Below are positions 7,434 through 15,624 of a DNA stretch of 60,885 bases, piece by piece. The notes below the pieces were generated by a model, which ran no database searches, had not been told where the DNA came from, and worked only from the letters and a program-made list of their open reading frames with translations. Position numbers and translations under genes: made by a program. The stretch comes from Bacteroidales bacterium (GTDB lineage: Bacteria; Bacteroidota; Bacteroidia; Bacteroidales; WCHB1-69): the NCBI GenBank assembly GCA_017651425.1, contig JAGCCZ010000052.1:1-60885 (forward strand), given 5' to 3'. Numbering within the stretch: position 1 is the stretch's first letter; the number at the start of each line of letters is the position of its first letter.

Positions 7434-8126
7434 ATGGAGCATTCGGACAGGGAAATCAAGCGATATTTCCGGAATATTTTCGGTTTTCGGGTGCGCAATG
7501 TCGAACCCTTCCGCATCGCCCTCACTCACAAGTCCGCCTCTTCCACCGATGTGGTCGGAGGCCGCCTTAACAACGAGCGTCTCGAGTACCTCGGCGACGC
7601 CATCCTCGGCGCCATCATCGCGGATTTCCTGTACCATAAGTATCCCCTTGAATACGAAGGCGTGCTCACCCGTATGCGCTCCAAGTTGGTGAACCGTAAC
7701 CGCCTCAACAACCTGGCCCGCAAACTCGGACTGCCCGAGATGATGCGTATGGACAACCATATCTCTTCCAACACACCCAACGGCAACGCGTTCGAGGCTG
7801 TCGTGGGCGCCATCTACATGGACCAGGGTTTCAAGAAAACGTATGACATCGTGCTGCGCAATGTCTTTTTGGCGCATCTCGACATTGACACCATCTATGT
7901 GGAGGATGACGATTACAAGAGCCGTGTTCTCATCTGGGCGCAACATAACAAGCATAAGGTCGCCTTCTCCGTCAAATCGTCGGATTCTCGCAAGGACCCG
8001 CACTACAGGGTGGTACTTTCCCTCGATGGCAAAGAGTGGACGCAGGGAATGGGCAACTCTGTGAAAAAGGCGGAGCAGGCCGCTGCGGAAAAGGCGTTGG
8101 CTTCGCTGAAAGAGGACGAAGCGTAG
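7434..8126 (+). CDS. rnc: Ribonuclease III
   Basis: A 230-residue double-strand-specific RNase. The catalytic signature NERLEYLGDA is at residues 47-56, and the second acidic cluster is in NAFEAVVGAIYMDQGF. A double-stranded-RNA-binding domain occupies about residues 160-228, with HYRVVLSLDGKE and KKAEQAAAEKALASL. It processes rRNA precursors and structured mRNAs. It starts 3 bp after fabF stops, so translation is probably coupled. Confidence 0.95.
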   Translation: MEHSDREIKRYFRNIFGFRVRNVEPFRIALTHKSASSTDVVGGRLNNERLEYLGDAILGAIIADFLYHKYPLEYEGVLTRMRSKLVNRNRLNNLARKLGLPEMMRMDNHISSNTPNGNAFEAVVGAIYMDQGFKKTYDIVLRNVFLAHLDIDTIYVEDDDYKSRVLIWAQHNKHKVAFSVKSSDSRKDPHYRVVLSLDGKEWTQGMGNSVKKAEQAAAEKALASLKEDEA

Positions 8127-8195
8127 CCCGTTGTCCCATCCTTGTTTTTTTTCAAATTTTTTTAAAAGATGATGTTTTTACCACATTCTTTTTTG

Positions 8196-8203
8196 TATCT
8201 TTG
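8196..8203 (+). promoter_or_regulatory. Promoter -7 box of Omp28-like gene (TATCTTTG)
   Basis: TATCTTTG, a perfect TAnnTTTG match, lies 53 nt before the chosen start at 8257 in an otherwise AT-rich gap. Confidence 0.6.
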
Positions 8204-8256
8204 CGCTCGCATTTTTGCAGGACATAATTAAACAGTTTTACCAAAATAAAAAGTCT

Positions 8257-9957
8257 ATGAAAAAAATCTTATCCTTTGTTTTGCTTGGATTGCTTACGGT
8301 TACTCTGCTTCCTGCCCAGACCGATCAATTCGTTTCCACCACCCCCTCTAACAAGAAGGTTGTCTTGGAGGAATACACGGGCGTGCAGTGTACATGGTGT
8401 CCTGACGGGCATAGAATGGCCAATGAACTCAAGGCACAGCACCCCAATGACGTCTTCTTGATTAACGTCCATCAAGGCAGTTTCGCTGCCAATACGTACA
8501 CCACCCAGTTTGGCAATGCCTTGGCTAACCAAGCAGGGGTGAACAGCTGGCCTTCTGGAACGGTCAATCGCCACGTCTTCTCCGGCAGCTCGACTGTATT
8601 GAACAGAGGCGACTGGAACTCCGCCGCCAACCAGATCCTCAACACCTCCTCACCTGTCAACATCGCCGCCCGCGGCACATTGGACTGGACGACTCGCGAA
8701 CTGAATCTGACGGTGCAGCTCTATTACACCGCAGATGAAGCCAATCCCACCAATATGCTCAACGTGGCCATCATTCAAGACAATGTCTTGGGAAGCCAGG
8801 TTGGCATGAGCATGAACCCCGCCCAGGTCGTGGGCAGCCAGTATCGTCACATGCACATGTTGCGCCATCTTATCACGGGACAGTGGGGTGAAGAGATCAC
8901 CACTACCACTCAAGGCTCTTTTGTGGAGAAGAACTACACCTACACCATCCCGACGAGCATGGGTTCTCCCAACGCCATTCCTGCTCCTGTTGAAGACCTC
9001 CATTTCATTGTGTTTGTGGCCCAAGGACATCAGGAGATCCTCACCGGTTGCGAGGCCGAGATCACCAATGTCAACCTGCCCGCCCTTTACCCGCGTCTTT
9101 ACAGCTTGTCCAACACCACCGCGAATGAATGCAACAACGAAGCCACGGTGCGCGCCAATGTGCTTAATGCCGGCTCCGAAGCCATTACTTCTTTGACGAT
9201 GGAGTATGCCGTGGCAAACGGCACCCCCATGACCTTCAACTGGACGGGTAATATTGCTCCCTCTGGAAATGAGAACATAGATCTCCCTGTTCTTTATGTG
9301 AACACGAATGTGAATCAGCAGGTCAAGGCTCGTATTACAGCAGTGAACGGCCAGGCCTACGATGGAGCACAGCTCACAGTGGCCGTCAAGAAATATCTGG
9401 CAACGTCCGATGGTGCGATGACCATCAAAATCAAAACCGACCAGTATGCCAGTGAGACTTCATACAAGATTTATGGACCCAATGGCAACGTTGTGCAACA
9501 GAGCAGCAACTTCACCAACAGCTCCGTGAATGAATTTGCTTTCAACCCGACAGAATTCGGATGTTATCGTTTGCAAGTGTTAGACTCCTACGGTGACGGT
9601 ATCAGCAACGGTTATATCCGCGTTTACGATGCCAATAATACTATGCTGTTCAGCATCGCGGGAAGTGGTTTCACCAGTGAGAGCAACAGCATGATCAAAT
9701 TCACCTCCGTGGGAATTGCGGATATTGAAAATGACAACGAAATGGTCGTTTATCCCAATCCTGCCAACAACATGGTGCATATTTCTGGCATGGACAATGT
9801 CCAAATGGTGGAAGTCTTTAATCTCCAAGGCCAAAGAGTGGCTGTTGAGAGTGGCAATGTCCATGAAATCGCAGTCAGTGGCCTCGCCTCCGGAATGTAT
9901 ATTCTCCGTGTGACAACCGACGAGGGGGTCCGCTCCTGTAGAATAGCCAAGAACTAA
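8257..9957 (+). CDS. Omp28-family protein with T9SS sorting domain
   Basis: A 566-residue secreted protein. The start at 8257 gives a clean signal peptide (MKKILSFVLLGLLTVTLLPA). Residues about 30-250 form an Omp28-type thioredoxin-like domain with EEYTGVQCTWCPDGHRMANE, so the redox-like motif is CTWC; Omp28 homologues are surface proteins of Porphyromonas and relatives. Beta-rich domains follow. The last ~75 residues are a type A T9SS C-terminal domain: VYPNPANNMVHISG, EVFNLQGQRV and GMYILRVTTDEG. It is therefore expected to cross the outer membrane by the T9SS encoded at 22-28 kb and be attached to the surface or released. Confidence 0.85.
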   Translation: MKKILSFVLLGLLTVTLLPAQTDQFVSTTPSNKKVVLEEYTGVQCTWCPDGHRMANELKAQHPNDVFLINVHQGSFAANTYTTQFGNALANQAGVNSWPSGTVNRHVFSGSSTVLNRGDWNSAANQILNTSSPVNIAARGTLDWTTRELNLTVQLYYTADEANPTNMLNVAIIQDNVLGSQVGMSMNPAQVVGSQYRHMHMLRHLITGQWGEEITTTTQGSFVEKNYTYTIPTSMGSPNAIPAPVEDLHFIVFVAQGHQEILTGCEAEITNVNLPALYPRLYSLSNTTANECNNEATVRANVLNAGSEAITSLTMEYAVANGTPMTFNWTGNIAPSGNENIDLPVLYVNTNVNQQVKARITAVNGQAYDGAQLTVAVKKYLATSDGAMTIKIKTDQYASETSYKIYGPNGNVVQQSSNFTNSSVNEFAFNPTEFGCYRLQVLDSYGDGISNGYIRVYDANNTMLFSIAGSGFTSESNSMIKFTSVGIADIENDNEMVVYPNPANNMVHISGMDNVQMVEVFNLQGQRVAVESGNVHEIAVSGLASGMYILRVTTDEGVRSCRIAKN

Positions 9958-9976
9958 CATTTTTAAAATGTATCGG

Positions 9977-10010
9977 AAAGACGTCAGGCAAGCGCTTGAC
10001 GTCTTTTTCT
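9977..10010 (+). terminator. Terminator after the Omp28-like gene
   Basis: AAAGACGTCA (9977-9986) pairs with TGACGTCTTT (9997-10006) around a loop that is itself partly palindromic, followed by a T-run. Confidence 0.8.
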
Positions 10011-10026
10011 TTCTATTTTATCATCT

Positions 10027-10986
10027 ATGTCTATTCAAACTCTATCCGTTCTTGACCACATTTGGCATATTATCGCTAATCCTCACGCCTGCGAAGAAAA
10101 GAGCATGAACCAATGGGACATGCTCTCTTCCCGGTTCGGTGCGGCGGGTGTTCGGTTTGTCCTGCACGAGGCTGATGCCGAAGCTACCTGCCGCGAAAAC
10201 GCCAGACGCCTCTGTGCCGAAGGGTGTCGCCATTTGATGGTCATCGGCGGCGACGGCACCGTCAACGAGGTGGTCAATGGCATCATGGAATCCGGTGCTG
10301 ACGTGCGAGACCTCTGTCTGGCCGTGATGCCGCTCGGCCGTGGCAACGACTGGGCCCGCACTCATAATTATCCCAAGAAGATCGATAAGTGTGTCGAAAT
10401 GTTCCTCCGGGGCCGGTTTATGCGACATGATATTGGAAAAGTGCAAACCCTTCGCGAGAATGCGCCTGTGGCCACTCGTTATTTTGTCAATATCGCCGGT
10501 TTCGGATTCGATGCCGAGGTGATCTACGACACGGTTTATAACAAGCCCCATTTCATGGGCATCTCAGTCTATATTCTCAGCTTGTTGCGTACCCTCTTTC
10601 ATTACAAAAGCACTCCTGTGGAGATTGTTTCCCCGGATATTGCTTATCAGGGCGAAACCTTCCTGATGGTGGCCGGTTTATGCCAATACAATGGCGGCGG
10701 CATACGGCAGGCTCCCGAGGCGCAACCCGACAGCGGGCGTTTCCATGTGGTTGTCATCCCAAAGGTTAGCAAGGCAAAGGTCTTCAGCCTTATGCCGTAC
10801 ATGTTTTCCGGAAGACACATCGAGAAATCTAATGGCTTAGTCAAGTCGTTTCGGACTAATCAACTGACATTGAAGGTAGCGGAATTGTATCGCGGTGAGG
10901 TGGAGGGCGAACTGTTAGAAACGGGCGACTATCAGATCACCTTGCTCCCTGGAGCATTCCAGATGTTGACCAACAGGGAAAATTAA
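10027..10986 (+). CDS. Diacylglycerol/lipid kinase family protein (YegS/BmrU-like)
   Basis: A 319-residue cytoplasmic or membrane-associated kinase of the diacylglycerol/sphingosine kinase catalytic family. The nucleotide site is VIGGDGTVNEVVNGIME (from residue 72), followed by MPLGRGNDWAR and the second lobe FVNIAGFGFDAEV. It would phosphorylate a lipid alcohol with ATP, but the actual lipid is not determined by the motifs. The 3' end overlaps the convergent nitroreductase gene by 4 bp. It is preceded by a terminator, so it probably has its own promoter in the short upstream gap. Confidence 0.85.
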   Translation: MSIQTLSVLDHIWHIIANPHACEEKSMNQWDMLSSRFGAAGVRFVLHEADAEATCRENARRLCAEGCRHLMVIGGDGTVNEVVNGIMESGADVRDLCLAVMPLGRGNDWARTHNYPKKIDKCVEMFLRGRFMRHDIGKVQTLRENAPVATRYFVNIAGFGFDAEVIYDTVYNKPHFMGISVYILSLLRTLFHYKSTPVEIVSPDIAYQGETFLMVAGLCQYNGGGIRQAPEAQPDSGRFHVVVIPKVSKAKVFSLMPYMFSGRHIEKSNGLVKSFRTNQLTLKVAELYRGEVEGELLETGDYQITLLPGAFQMLTNREN

Positions 10987-11624
10987 GGCAGGATCAGATC
11001 CTCAATACGCACCTTGGGCACATAATGGATGCCCTTTTCCCGATAATAGGCTCGTCCCTCATTTTCCGGGATGGGTGTGAGTCGTATCTCCTCCGCACCT
11101 TTGCCGATGGCGAGGATGAGCAACGGCTCCATTTCCAATGCGAATTCTTGTTTCAGGACGGCTTTGTTGAAGGCCCCGATCATGAGGCCGTTGAGTCCTA
11201 AGTCCACGGCACGCAGCAGCATGCTCTGTGCCGCGATGCCTAAGTCGATGTCCACGAGTTTGCTTTCCGGTACAGTGCTGCAGATGATGATGAAGGCTTC
11301 CGGCTCCGTGCCGGGGCAAGGAAGATGCAGCTCCGGCAGCATCCCTCCGAGCTTGATGTTTTGAAGCACCTTGTCGGCACCACTGTCGCGGGTGATTAAT
11401 TTGAATCGCAGCACCTGCTGGTTCTTGGCAGACGGAATCTTTGTGTTCACTGTCACAATCTTCTCCAATGTGCTGCGTCCCACGACAACCTTCTTGTCGT
11501 AACCGCGATAACTGCGGTTGAGGGTTAAAAGTGTTTCAAGGGAGCGAGTGTGCTTGGCGGCAGGCTCCTTTTGCCCTGTCTGCCTCAGCTCCTCCATTTT
11601 GGACTCTAAATAATTGTCAGCCAT
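10983..11624 (-). CDS. Nitroreductase-family flavoprotein
   Basis: A 213-residue member of the FMN-dependent nitroreductase superfamily: LNRSYRGYDKK resembles the phosphate-binding RRSxRxF motif, KIPSAKNQQVLRF is the SxxNxQxxxF FMN region, and the C-terminal half has DLGIAAQSMLLRAVDLGLNG and ILAIGKG. The N-terminal 30 residues (MADNYLESKMEELRQTGQK) are charged and not part of the fold. The in vivo substrate is unknown; family members reduce quinones, nitro compounds or enones with NAD(P)H. It faces the lipid kinase gene tail to tail. Confidence 0.8.
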   Translation of the reverse strand: MADNYLESKMEELRQTGQKEPAAKHTRSLETLLTLNRSYRGYDKKVVVGRSTLEKIVTVNTKIPSAKNQQVLRFKLITRDSGADKVLQNIKLGGMLPELHLPCPGTEPEAFIIICSTVPESKLVDIDLGIAAQSMLLRAVDLGLNGLMIGAFNKAVLKQEFALEMEPLLILAIGKGAEEIRLTPIPENEGRAYYREKGIHYVPKVRIEDLILP

Positions 11625-11658
11625 AGTTTATATGTATAGTAGCATGATTGTATAATCC

Positions 11659-12666
11659 TCAAATAAGTAGCGCCCCGCAGGCCAGCCCTACGATTGCTGT
11701 GACGGATTTCATCAGGAGGAAATCGCGGCGCGATTGGGCCAACAGCGGAAGCCCCGCATGGCCGTTCTGTGCGATGCAGTTGGCCAACAGCACCCCGAAG
11801 GGAATGCTGCCGTCGAGGAACATCACGATGAACACCAAGTGCGGCCCAGATTCGGGAATGATGCCCACCAACACGGCAACGAGCAGCAGCACATATTTGG
11901 CCCAGACATGCGTGTGCAACAGACCGTCGATGTTGATGAAATATCCAAACGTCTTGAGAAACAGCAACACACCGAACGACCAAAGGAAGACCGTGAGGAA
12001 ATGTTGCCGCACCACATGGCTCCACAAATGCTCCACGAAGAAGTGCCGCACCCGCGCCTTGAACCCACACGGCGAGGCAGTGTGATCGCGCTCGTCTTCA
12101 TGTTCGTGTTTGTGCTCTTGTTCTGTTATGTCTATGTCGTCATGGATCTCGAACCCGTGACTCCCTTTGGATTTTGGATCTTGAATGAGGAATCTCTTCT
12201 TCCGCGTCACCCCGTTGGCAGCTAAACCGATCAGGATTCCAAGCGAGAGGAGGATTCCTGTCACAATAAACCCCCATTTGGGGCTTTGTGCGAAGAGGAA
12301 GAAGGCCTCGTCACCGAAAGTGGCAATCATGCCGCCTAACAATGCGCCGAACGAGAGCAGGTTGTGGGTGTAGAGCGACACGACTGCAAAGCCGCCCGCG
12401 CAACCCGGGATGATGCCCAACAGACAGCAGACCACCAACTGCAGGAAGGGCTTGTGCTGCAACTTGGCCATCCACCGGCCAGACGAGGAGACGTTGACCA
12501 GTTCGATGATAGCCATCATGAGGAGCACTAAAACGGTAATCTCCACAGTGTTGGCTATGACATTGCCCAAAATCGAAGGCAAGGCATGCCAAAAACCGCC
12601 GTCATGTATGGCGGCGGAATCGTGTATATGTAAAATCGGGATGTTCAGAAGAGGGCTTGCGAGCAT
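11659..12666 (-). CDS. Putative manganese/heavy-metal transporter (10-TM, ArsP_2-like)
   Basis: A 335-residue polytopic membrane protein. It has two similar halves of about five helices: helices from residue 28 to 155, then a cytosolic loop, then helices from about 225 to 335. Each half carries a G-I-I-P motif (LLGIIPGCAGGFAVV and VGIIPESGPHLVFIVMF), typical of the putative 10-TM heavy-metal exporter family often annotated as manganese transporter in Bacteroidota. The loop at about 180-200 is histidine- and acid-rich (EQEHKHEHEDERDH), a plausible metal sensor. It follows the hydrogenase-like gene by 12 bp, so may be co-transcribed. Metal and direction are inference. Confidence 0.7.
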   Translation of the reverse strand: MLASPLLNIPILHIHDSAAIHDGGFWHALPSILGNVIANTVEITVLVLLMMAIIELVNVSSSGRWMAKLQHKPFLQLVVCCLLGIIPGCAGGFAVVSLYTHNLLSFGALLGGMIATFGDEAFFLFAQSPKWGFIVTGILLSLGILIGLAANGVTRKKRFLIQDPKSKGSHGFEIHDDIDITEQEHKHEHEDERDHTASPCGFKARVRHFFVEHLWSHVVRQHFLTVFLWSFGVLLFLKTFGYFINIDGLLHTHVWAKYVLLLVAVLVGIIPESGPHLVFIVMFLDGSIPFGVLLANCIAQNGHAGLPLLAQSRRDFLLMKSVTAIVGLACGALLI

Positions 12667-12678
12667 GTGGACCTTGCC

Positions 12679-14058
12679 TTACAAGTTGAGATTCTTGATG
12701 ACTGCGGGGTCGATTTTCTTGGTGCCCCAGATCTTGGTGGTAGTCTTGATGGAGTCGGAAAGTGTCAGCTTCTCAGCATGTTCCATGGCTTTCTGGACAA
12801 AGACGCACTGCTCCACTTCTGCTTTGCCGTTGACCACGGCTTCGGAGAGGGCCTTGCAGGACTGGTAGCCGCAGATGCGGCAATCAACCTGTGGCAGGTT
12901 CTGGTTGATCTCAAAGGCGCGGCGCATCTTCTTCATGGCCACGGCCATGTTGTCATCCATCTTGTCCATGGAACGCGGCTCCACAGTGCCGAGCACGCGA
13001 CGGTGATCCGCCAGATAGTCAACATAGTTGAGCAGGTCGTTGTCTTCGGCATCGATCTCCTCCGGGGATTTCTGCATGCGGTTGCGCTGACGTTCGGCCA
13101 TGAGGAAGCGGTTGTTGGCGCAGAGGATGCCGCCGGCGCAGCTCTCGTCGCATGCGCGCAGCTCGAGGAAGTCGATGTCCTGGATGTCCTCATCCTCCAA
13201 CTTCTCGAGGAAGTCGGAGACGTTGTGAATGCCGTCGATGGCAAGGTTGCGCCCTTCTTTGAGGAGGTTGATCTCGCCGCCCGTGAGGGTGAAACTCAAA
13301 CTGCTCTTGGAGAGGCGGTGATAACGGATGCGGGAGTTCTCGCAAAGTTGGTACTCGCCTTGTTTGATGACGCGCATCACCTTGCTGTAGAGGTAGTTCA
13401 TATTGATGACACCTGATACTGGGGACACCTCTTCCGTGGCAGGACTCTTGATGGCTGCGATCTTGGCGGCGCAAGGCGCAACATAGAAGATTCCAATATC
13501 CTCGGCAGGCACACCATCCTCCTCTGTGAGCAATTTTTTAATGTAGAGGGCGGTAAGGTCAAGGGGTGGCTTCACCATATAAAGATTGGGTACTAACACG
13601 GGAAAACGCACCTGGATGAGGCGTACAATGGCGGGACAGAAGGTGGAAATGATCGGTTTGTAGCCGTTGTTCTCGTGTACGGTCTTCTTCATCTCCTCCT
13701 TGATGAAATCGACGCTCTTCTCAACTTCGAAAACGTGTTTGAAGCCAAGATGATAGATGGCGGAAAGGATGGTCCTCTCCTTGATTTTCTCCTCAAACTG
13801 GGCAGTGAAGATGGAGGGAAGGAGCAGAACGGGGTATTTGTAGTCGTAAACAGTCTGGAAGTCGTCTTGCTCGATGTATATGGCGTTGACCGGACATGCC
13901 TGATAGCAGCGTCCGCAGTCGATGCATCGGTTGGGGTTGAGGTGCGGGTGACCGTCCTCGACGTGGATGGCCCCGGTGGGGCAGACACCCGTGCAGTGGG
14001 CACAGCCAATGCAGAGGTCGTATTTGAATTTCAGTGCGTGATGGAAGTCTTCAGCCAT
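12679..14058 (-). CDS. [FeFe]-hydrogenase-like protein with two ferredoxin clusters
   Basis: A 459-residue iron-sulfur protein. The N-terminus has two [4Fe-4S] motifs, CIGCAHCTGVCPTGAI and CIDCGRCYQACPVNAI. The middle is an Fe-hydrogenase large-subunit domain with reduced H-cluster motifs: STFCPAIV (L1), VAPCAAK (L2) and ELRACDESCAGG (L3). All four cysteine ligands are present, but the first Cys of the usual TSCCP is Phe and the L2 Glu is Ala, residues linked to proton transfer. The C-terminus has CRICGYQSC, a further Fe-S (PF04060-like) motif. It lies with a HATPase and a DRTGG protein, the context of putative sensory [FeFe] hydrogenases. Catalysis is doubtful. Confidence 0.8.
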   Translation of the reverse strand: MAEDFHHALKFKYDLCIGCAHCTGVCPTGAIHVEDGHPHLNPNRCIDCGRCYQACPVNAIYIEQDDFQTVYDYKYPVLLLPSIFTAQFEEKIKERTILSAIYHLGFKHVFEVEKSVDFIKEEMKKTVHENNGYKPIISTFCPAIVRLIQVRFPVLVPNLYMVKPPLDLTALYIKKLLTEEDGVPAEDIGIFYVAPCAAKIAAIKSPATEEVSPVSGVINMNYLYSKVMRVIKQGEYQLCENSRIRYHRLSKSSLSFTLTGGEINLLKEGRNLAIDGIHNVSDFLEKLEDEDIQDIDFLELRACDESCAGGILCANNRFLMAERQRNRMQKSPEEIDAEDNDLLNYVDYLADHRRVLGTVEPRSMDKMDDNMAVAMKKMRRAFEINQNLPQVDCRICGYQSCKALSEAVVNGKAEVEQCVFVQKAMEHAEKLTLSDSIKTTTKIWGTKKIDPAVIKNLNL

Positions 14059-14067
14059 AGTAGAGGG

Positions 14068-14484
14068 TTATTTGTTGAAATAGTTGATCAGTTCGATGGT
14101 GGTGCCCTTGCCCACCTCGGTTTGGATATTCAGCTTGTCGGAGTTATTTTGGATGTTGGGGAGACCCATTCCGGCGCCGAAACCCATCTCGCGCACCTTG
14201 GGTGAGGCGGTGGAGTTGCCCTTCTGCATGGCCCACTCGACGTTGGGGATGCCCGGACCTTCATCGGCGAGCACAATGCGGATCTTGTCCTCCTCCAGGT
14301 CCACGCTGATGTCGCCGCGATAGGCGTGCGCCACAATGTTGACCTCGGCCTCGTAGAGGGCCACGACCGTCCGCTTGACGATGTCGGGACTTACACCGAG
14401 CTTTTTCAGCATTCTCTTGACTTCGCTGGAGGTGGACCCTGCATTGGTGAAATCCCCTCCTTCAACGTGGTAGGTAAAATCCAT
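14068..14484 (-). CDS. RsbW-like ATP-binding (HATPase) protein
   Basis: A 138-residue single-domain GHKL ATPase similar to anti-sigma factor kinases. The N box is ALYEAEVNIVAHA, G1 is ADEGPGI, and G2 is GFGAGMGLPNI. No phosphoacceptor histidine domain is attached. In anaerobes such proteins are commonly encoded with DRTGG and [FeFe]-hydrogenase-like proteins, and the three genes here are separated by 9 and 15 bp, so they should act together. It might phosphorylate a partner on Ser/Thr in response to the redox state of the hydrogenase-like protein; that is inference. Confidence 0.8.
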   Translation of the reverse strand: MDFTYHVEGGDFTNAGSTSSEVKRMLKKLGVSPDIVKRTVVALYEAEVNIVAHAYRGDISVDLEEDKIRIVLADEGPGIPNVEWAMQKGNSTASPKVREMGFGAGMGLPNIQNNSDKLNIQTEVGKGTTIELINYFNK

Positions 14485-14499
14485 AGTCTTGCAATTTGG

Positions 14500-14847
14500 T
14501 TAGTAAATGGGCGGTATGCCGGCGCCGAAGAGGATGCCGGCGGTCTTGTACATCGAAAAGGGAGTCTTGACGATAATCATGTCGTTGTCATCCGCCAATT
14601 CGAGCATCTCATCGGTGACGGCCTTGCCGCGCACCACAACAATCATTTGGATGTCAGACATTTCGCATGTCCTGATGGACTGGAGGTTGGACAAGCCTGT
14701 CAGCAGCAACAGTTTGTCGGTGTCGCGTATGGTCAGCACGTCGCTCATCAGGTCGGAGGCGAACACGCAGGCCACCTCGCGCCCTTTGAAACTGTCGCCG
14801 CAAACAATCTCGCCTTGTACCAAGGCAGCAACTTCTTCGATAGTCAT
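14500..14847 (-). CDS. DRTGG-domain protein
   Basis: A 115-residue protein covering a DRTGG domain: VAALVQGEIVCGDSFKGREV, VFASDLMSDVLTIRD, MIVVVRGKAVTDEMLELAD and MIIVKTPFSMYKTAGIL. DRTGG domains bind nucleotides next to CBS domains or phosphotransacetylase, and occur as solo proteins next to [FeFe]-hydrogenase-like genes. The open frame extends 32 codons further upstream, but the extension is AT-rich and not family-like, so I take the ATG at 14847 (MTIEEVAAL). First gene of the trio. Confidence 0.75.
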   Translation of the reverse strand: MTIEEVAALVQGEIVCGDSFKGREVACVFASDLMSDVLTIRDTDKLLLLTGLSNLQSIRTCEMSDIQMIVVVRGKAVTDEMLELADDNDMIIVKTPFSMYKTAGILFGAGIPPIY

Positions 14848-14984
14848 TTCAATCTCTTGTATTAAATGGGTTAAACAAAATTGGCTGCAAACATACACAA
14901 AATATTCCAGAGTTTGGCACGGCAGTTTCTTTTTCCAGATCAATCATTTCAAAATAATCCCACAACCATCACTCCATCATCTGG

Positions 14985-15542
14985 TCAGACACTGGAGACT
15001 AACTTTTCGTACCATTCTTGCCCGAAAGCGCGGACAAGCGGCTCTTCGAGAAAGCGGTAGAGCGGGAGCCCTAACTGGTCGCCTTTGGCGCGGGCGCACC
15101 GGCAAATGTCCCAATGGTGGAAATTGAGGGCCGTGTATTTGCCCACCTTGCTGGCGCGGACAGGGTAGAGGTGGCATGAAATCGGCTTCCGGAACGGGAT
15201 CTCGCCGTTGAGGAATGCCTTTTCGATGGCACAGAACGTCATTTCTCCTTCACGGCAGGCGAAGGCGCAGGCTGTGTCGCTGGGCACCATGGGGGTCTCG
15301 AACTCGCCCCAGTCGTTGAGCACGAAGGGGTCGCCTATCGACTCAATGGCAGCAATGCCCTCCGCCGTCATATATTTGCTGAACACAGGGTAGTGCTCGC
15401 TCAGGTCGCCCAACTCGTCAGGACGCAAGGGAGCACCGGCGTCGCCATCCACGCAGCAAACGCCCTTGCATTGCGCCAAGTCGCAGCAAAAACGCTTCTC
15501 AATCAGTTCGTCGGAAACCAATATGTCGTCAACAATGATCAT
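14985..15542 (-). CDS. DUF3109 cysteine-rich protein
   Basis: A 185-residue protein of the DUF3109 family, widespread in Bacteroidota. Conserved cysteine groups are CDLAQCKGVCCVDGDAGAPL near residue 20, CAFACREGEMTFCAIE, SCHLYPVR and CRCARAKG, which suggests an Fe-S cluster or zinc site. Four codons further upstream another ATG is possible, but homologues start with the hydrophobic MI-x-DD segment, so 15542 is preferred. Function is unknown. It is on the same strand as the DRTGG trio, with a 137-bp gap between them. Confidence 0.8.
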   Translation of the reverse strand: MIIVDDILVSDELIEKRFCCDLAQCKGVCCVDGDAGAPLRPDELGDLSEHYPVFSKYMTAEGIAAIESIGDPFVLNDWGEFETPMVPSDTACAFACREGEMTFCAIEKAFLNGEIPFRKPISCHLYPVRASKVGKYTALNFHHWDICRCARAKGDQLGLPLYRFLEEPLVRAFGQEWYEKLVSSV

Positions 15543-15592
15543 AATCAGGGTCAAAGGCCGAAGGCCAAGTTAAGGGGTGTTTTTGCATTTTA

Positions 15593-15619
15593 AAAAGGCC
15601 TGCGTTATGCAGGCCTTTT
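15593..15619 (-). terminator. Terminator of tnaA
   Basis: AAAAGGCCTGC (15593-15603) and GCAGGCCTTTT (15609-15619) form an 11-bp stem with a 5-nt loop. It begins 5 nt after the tnaA stop codon; the minus-strand reading ends in T residues. Confidence 0.85.
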
Positions 15620-15624
15620 CGTTA

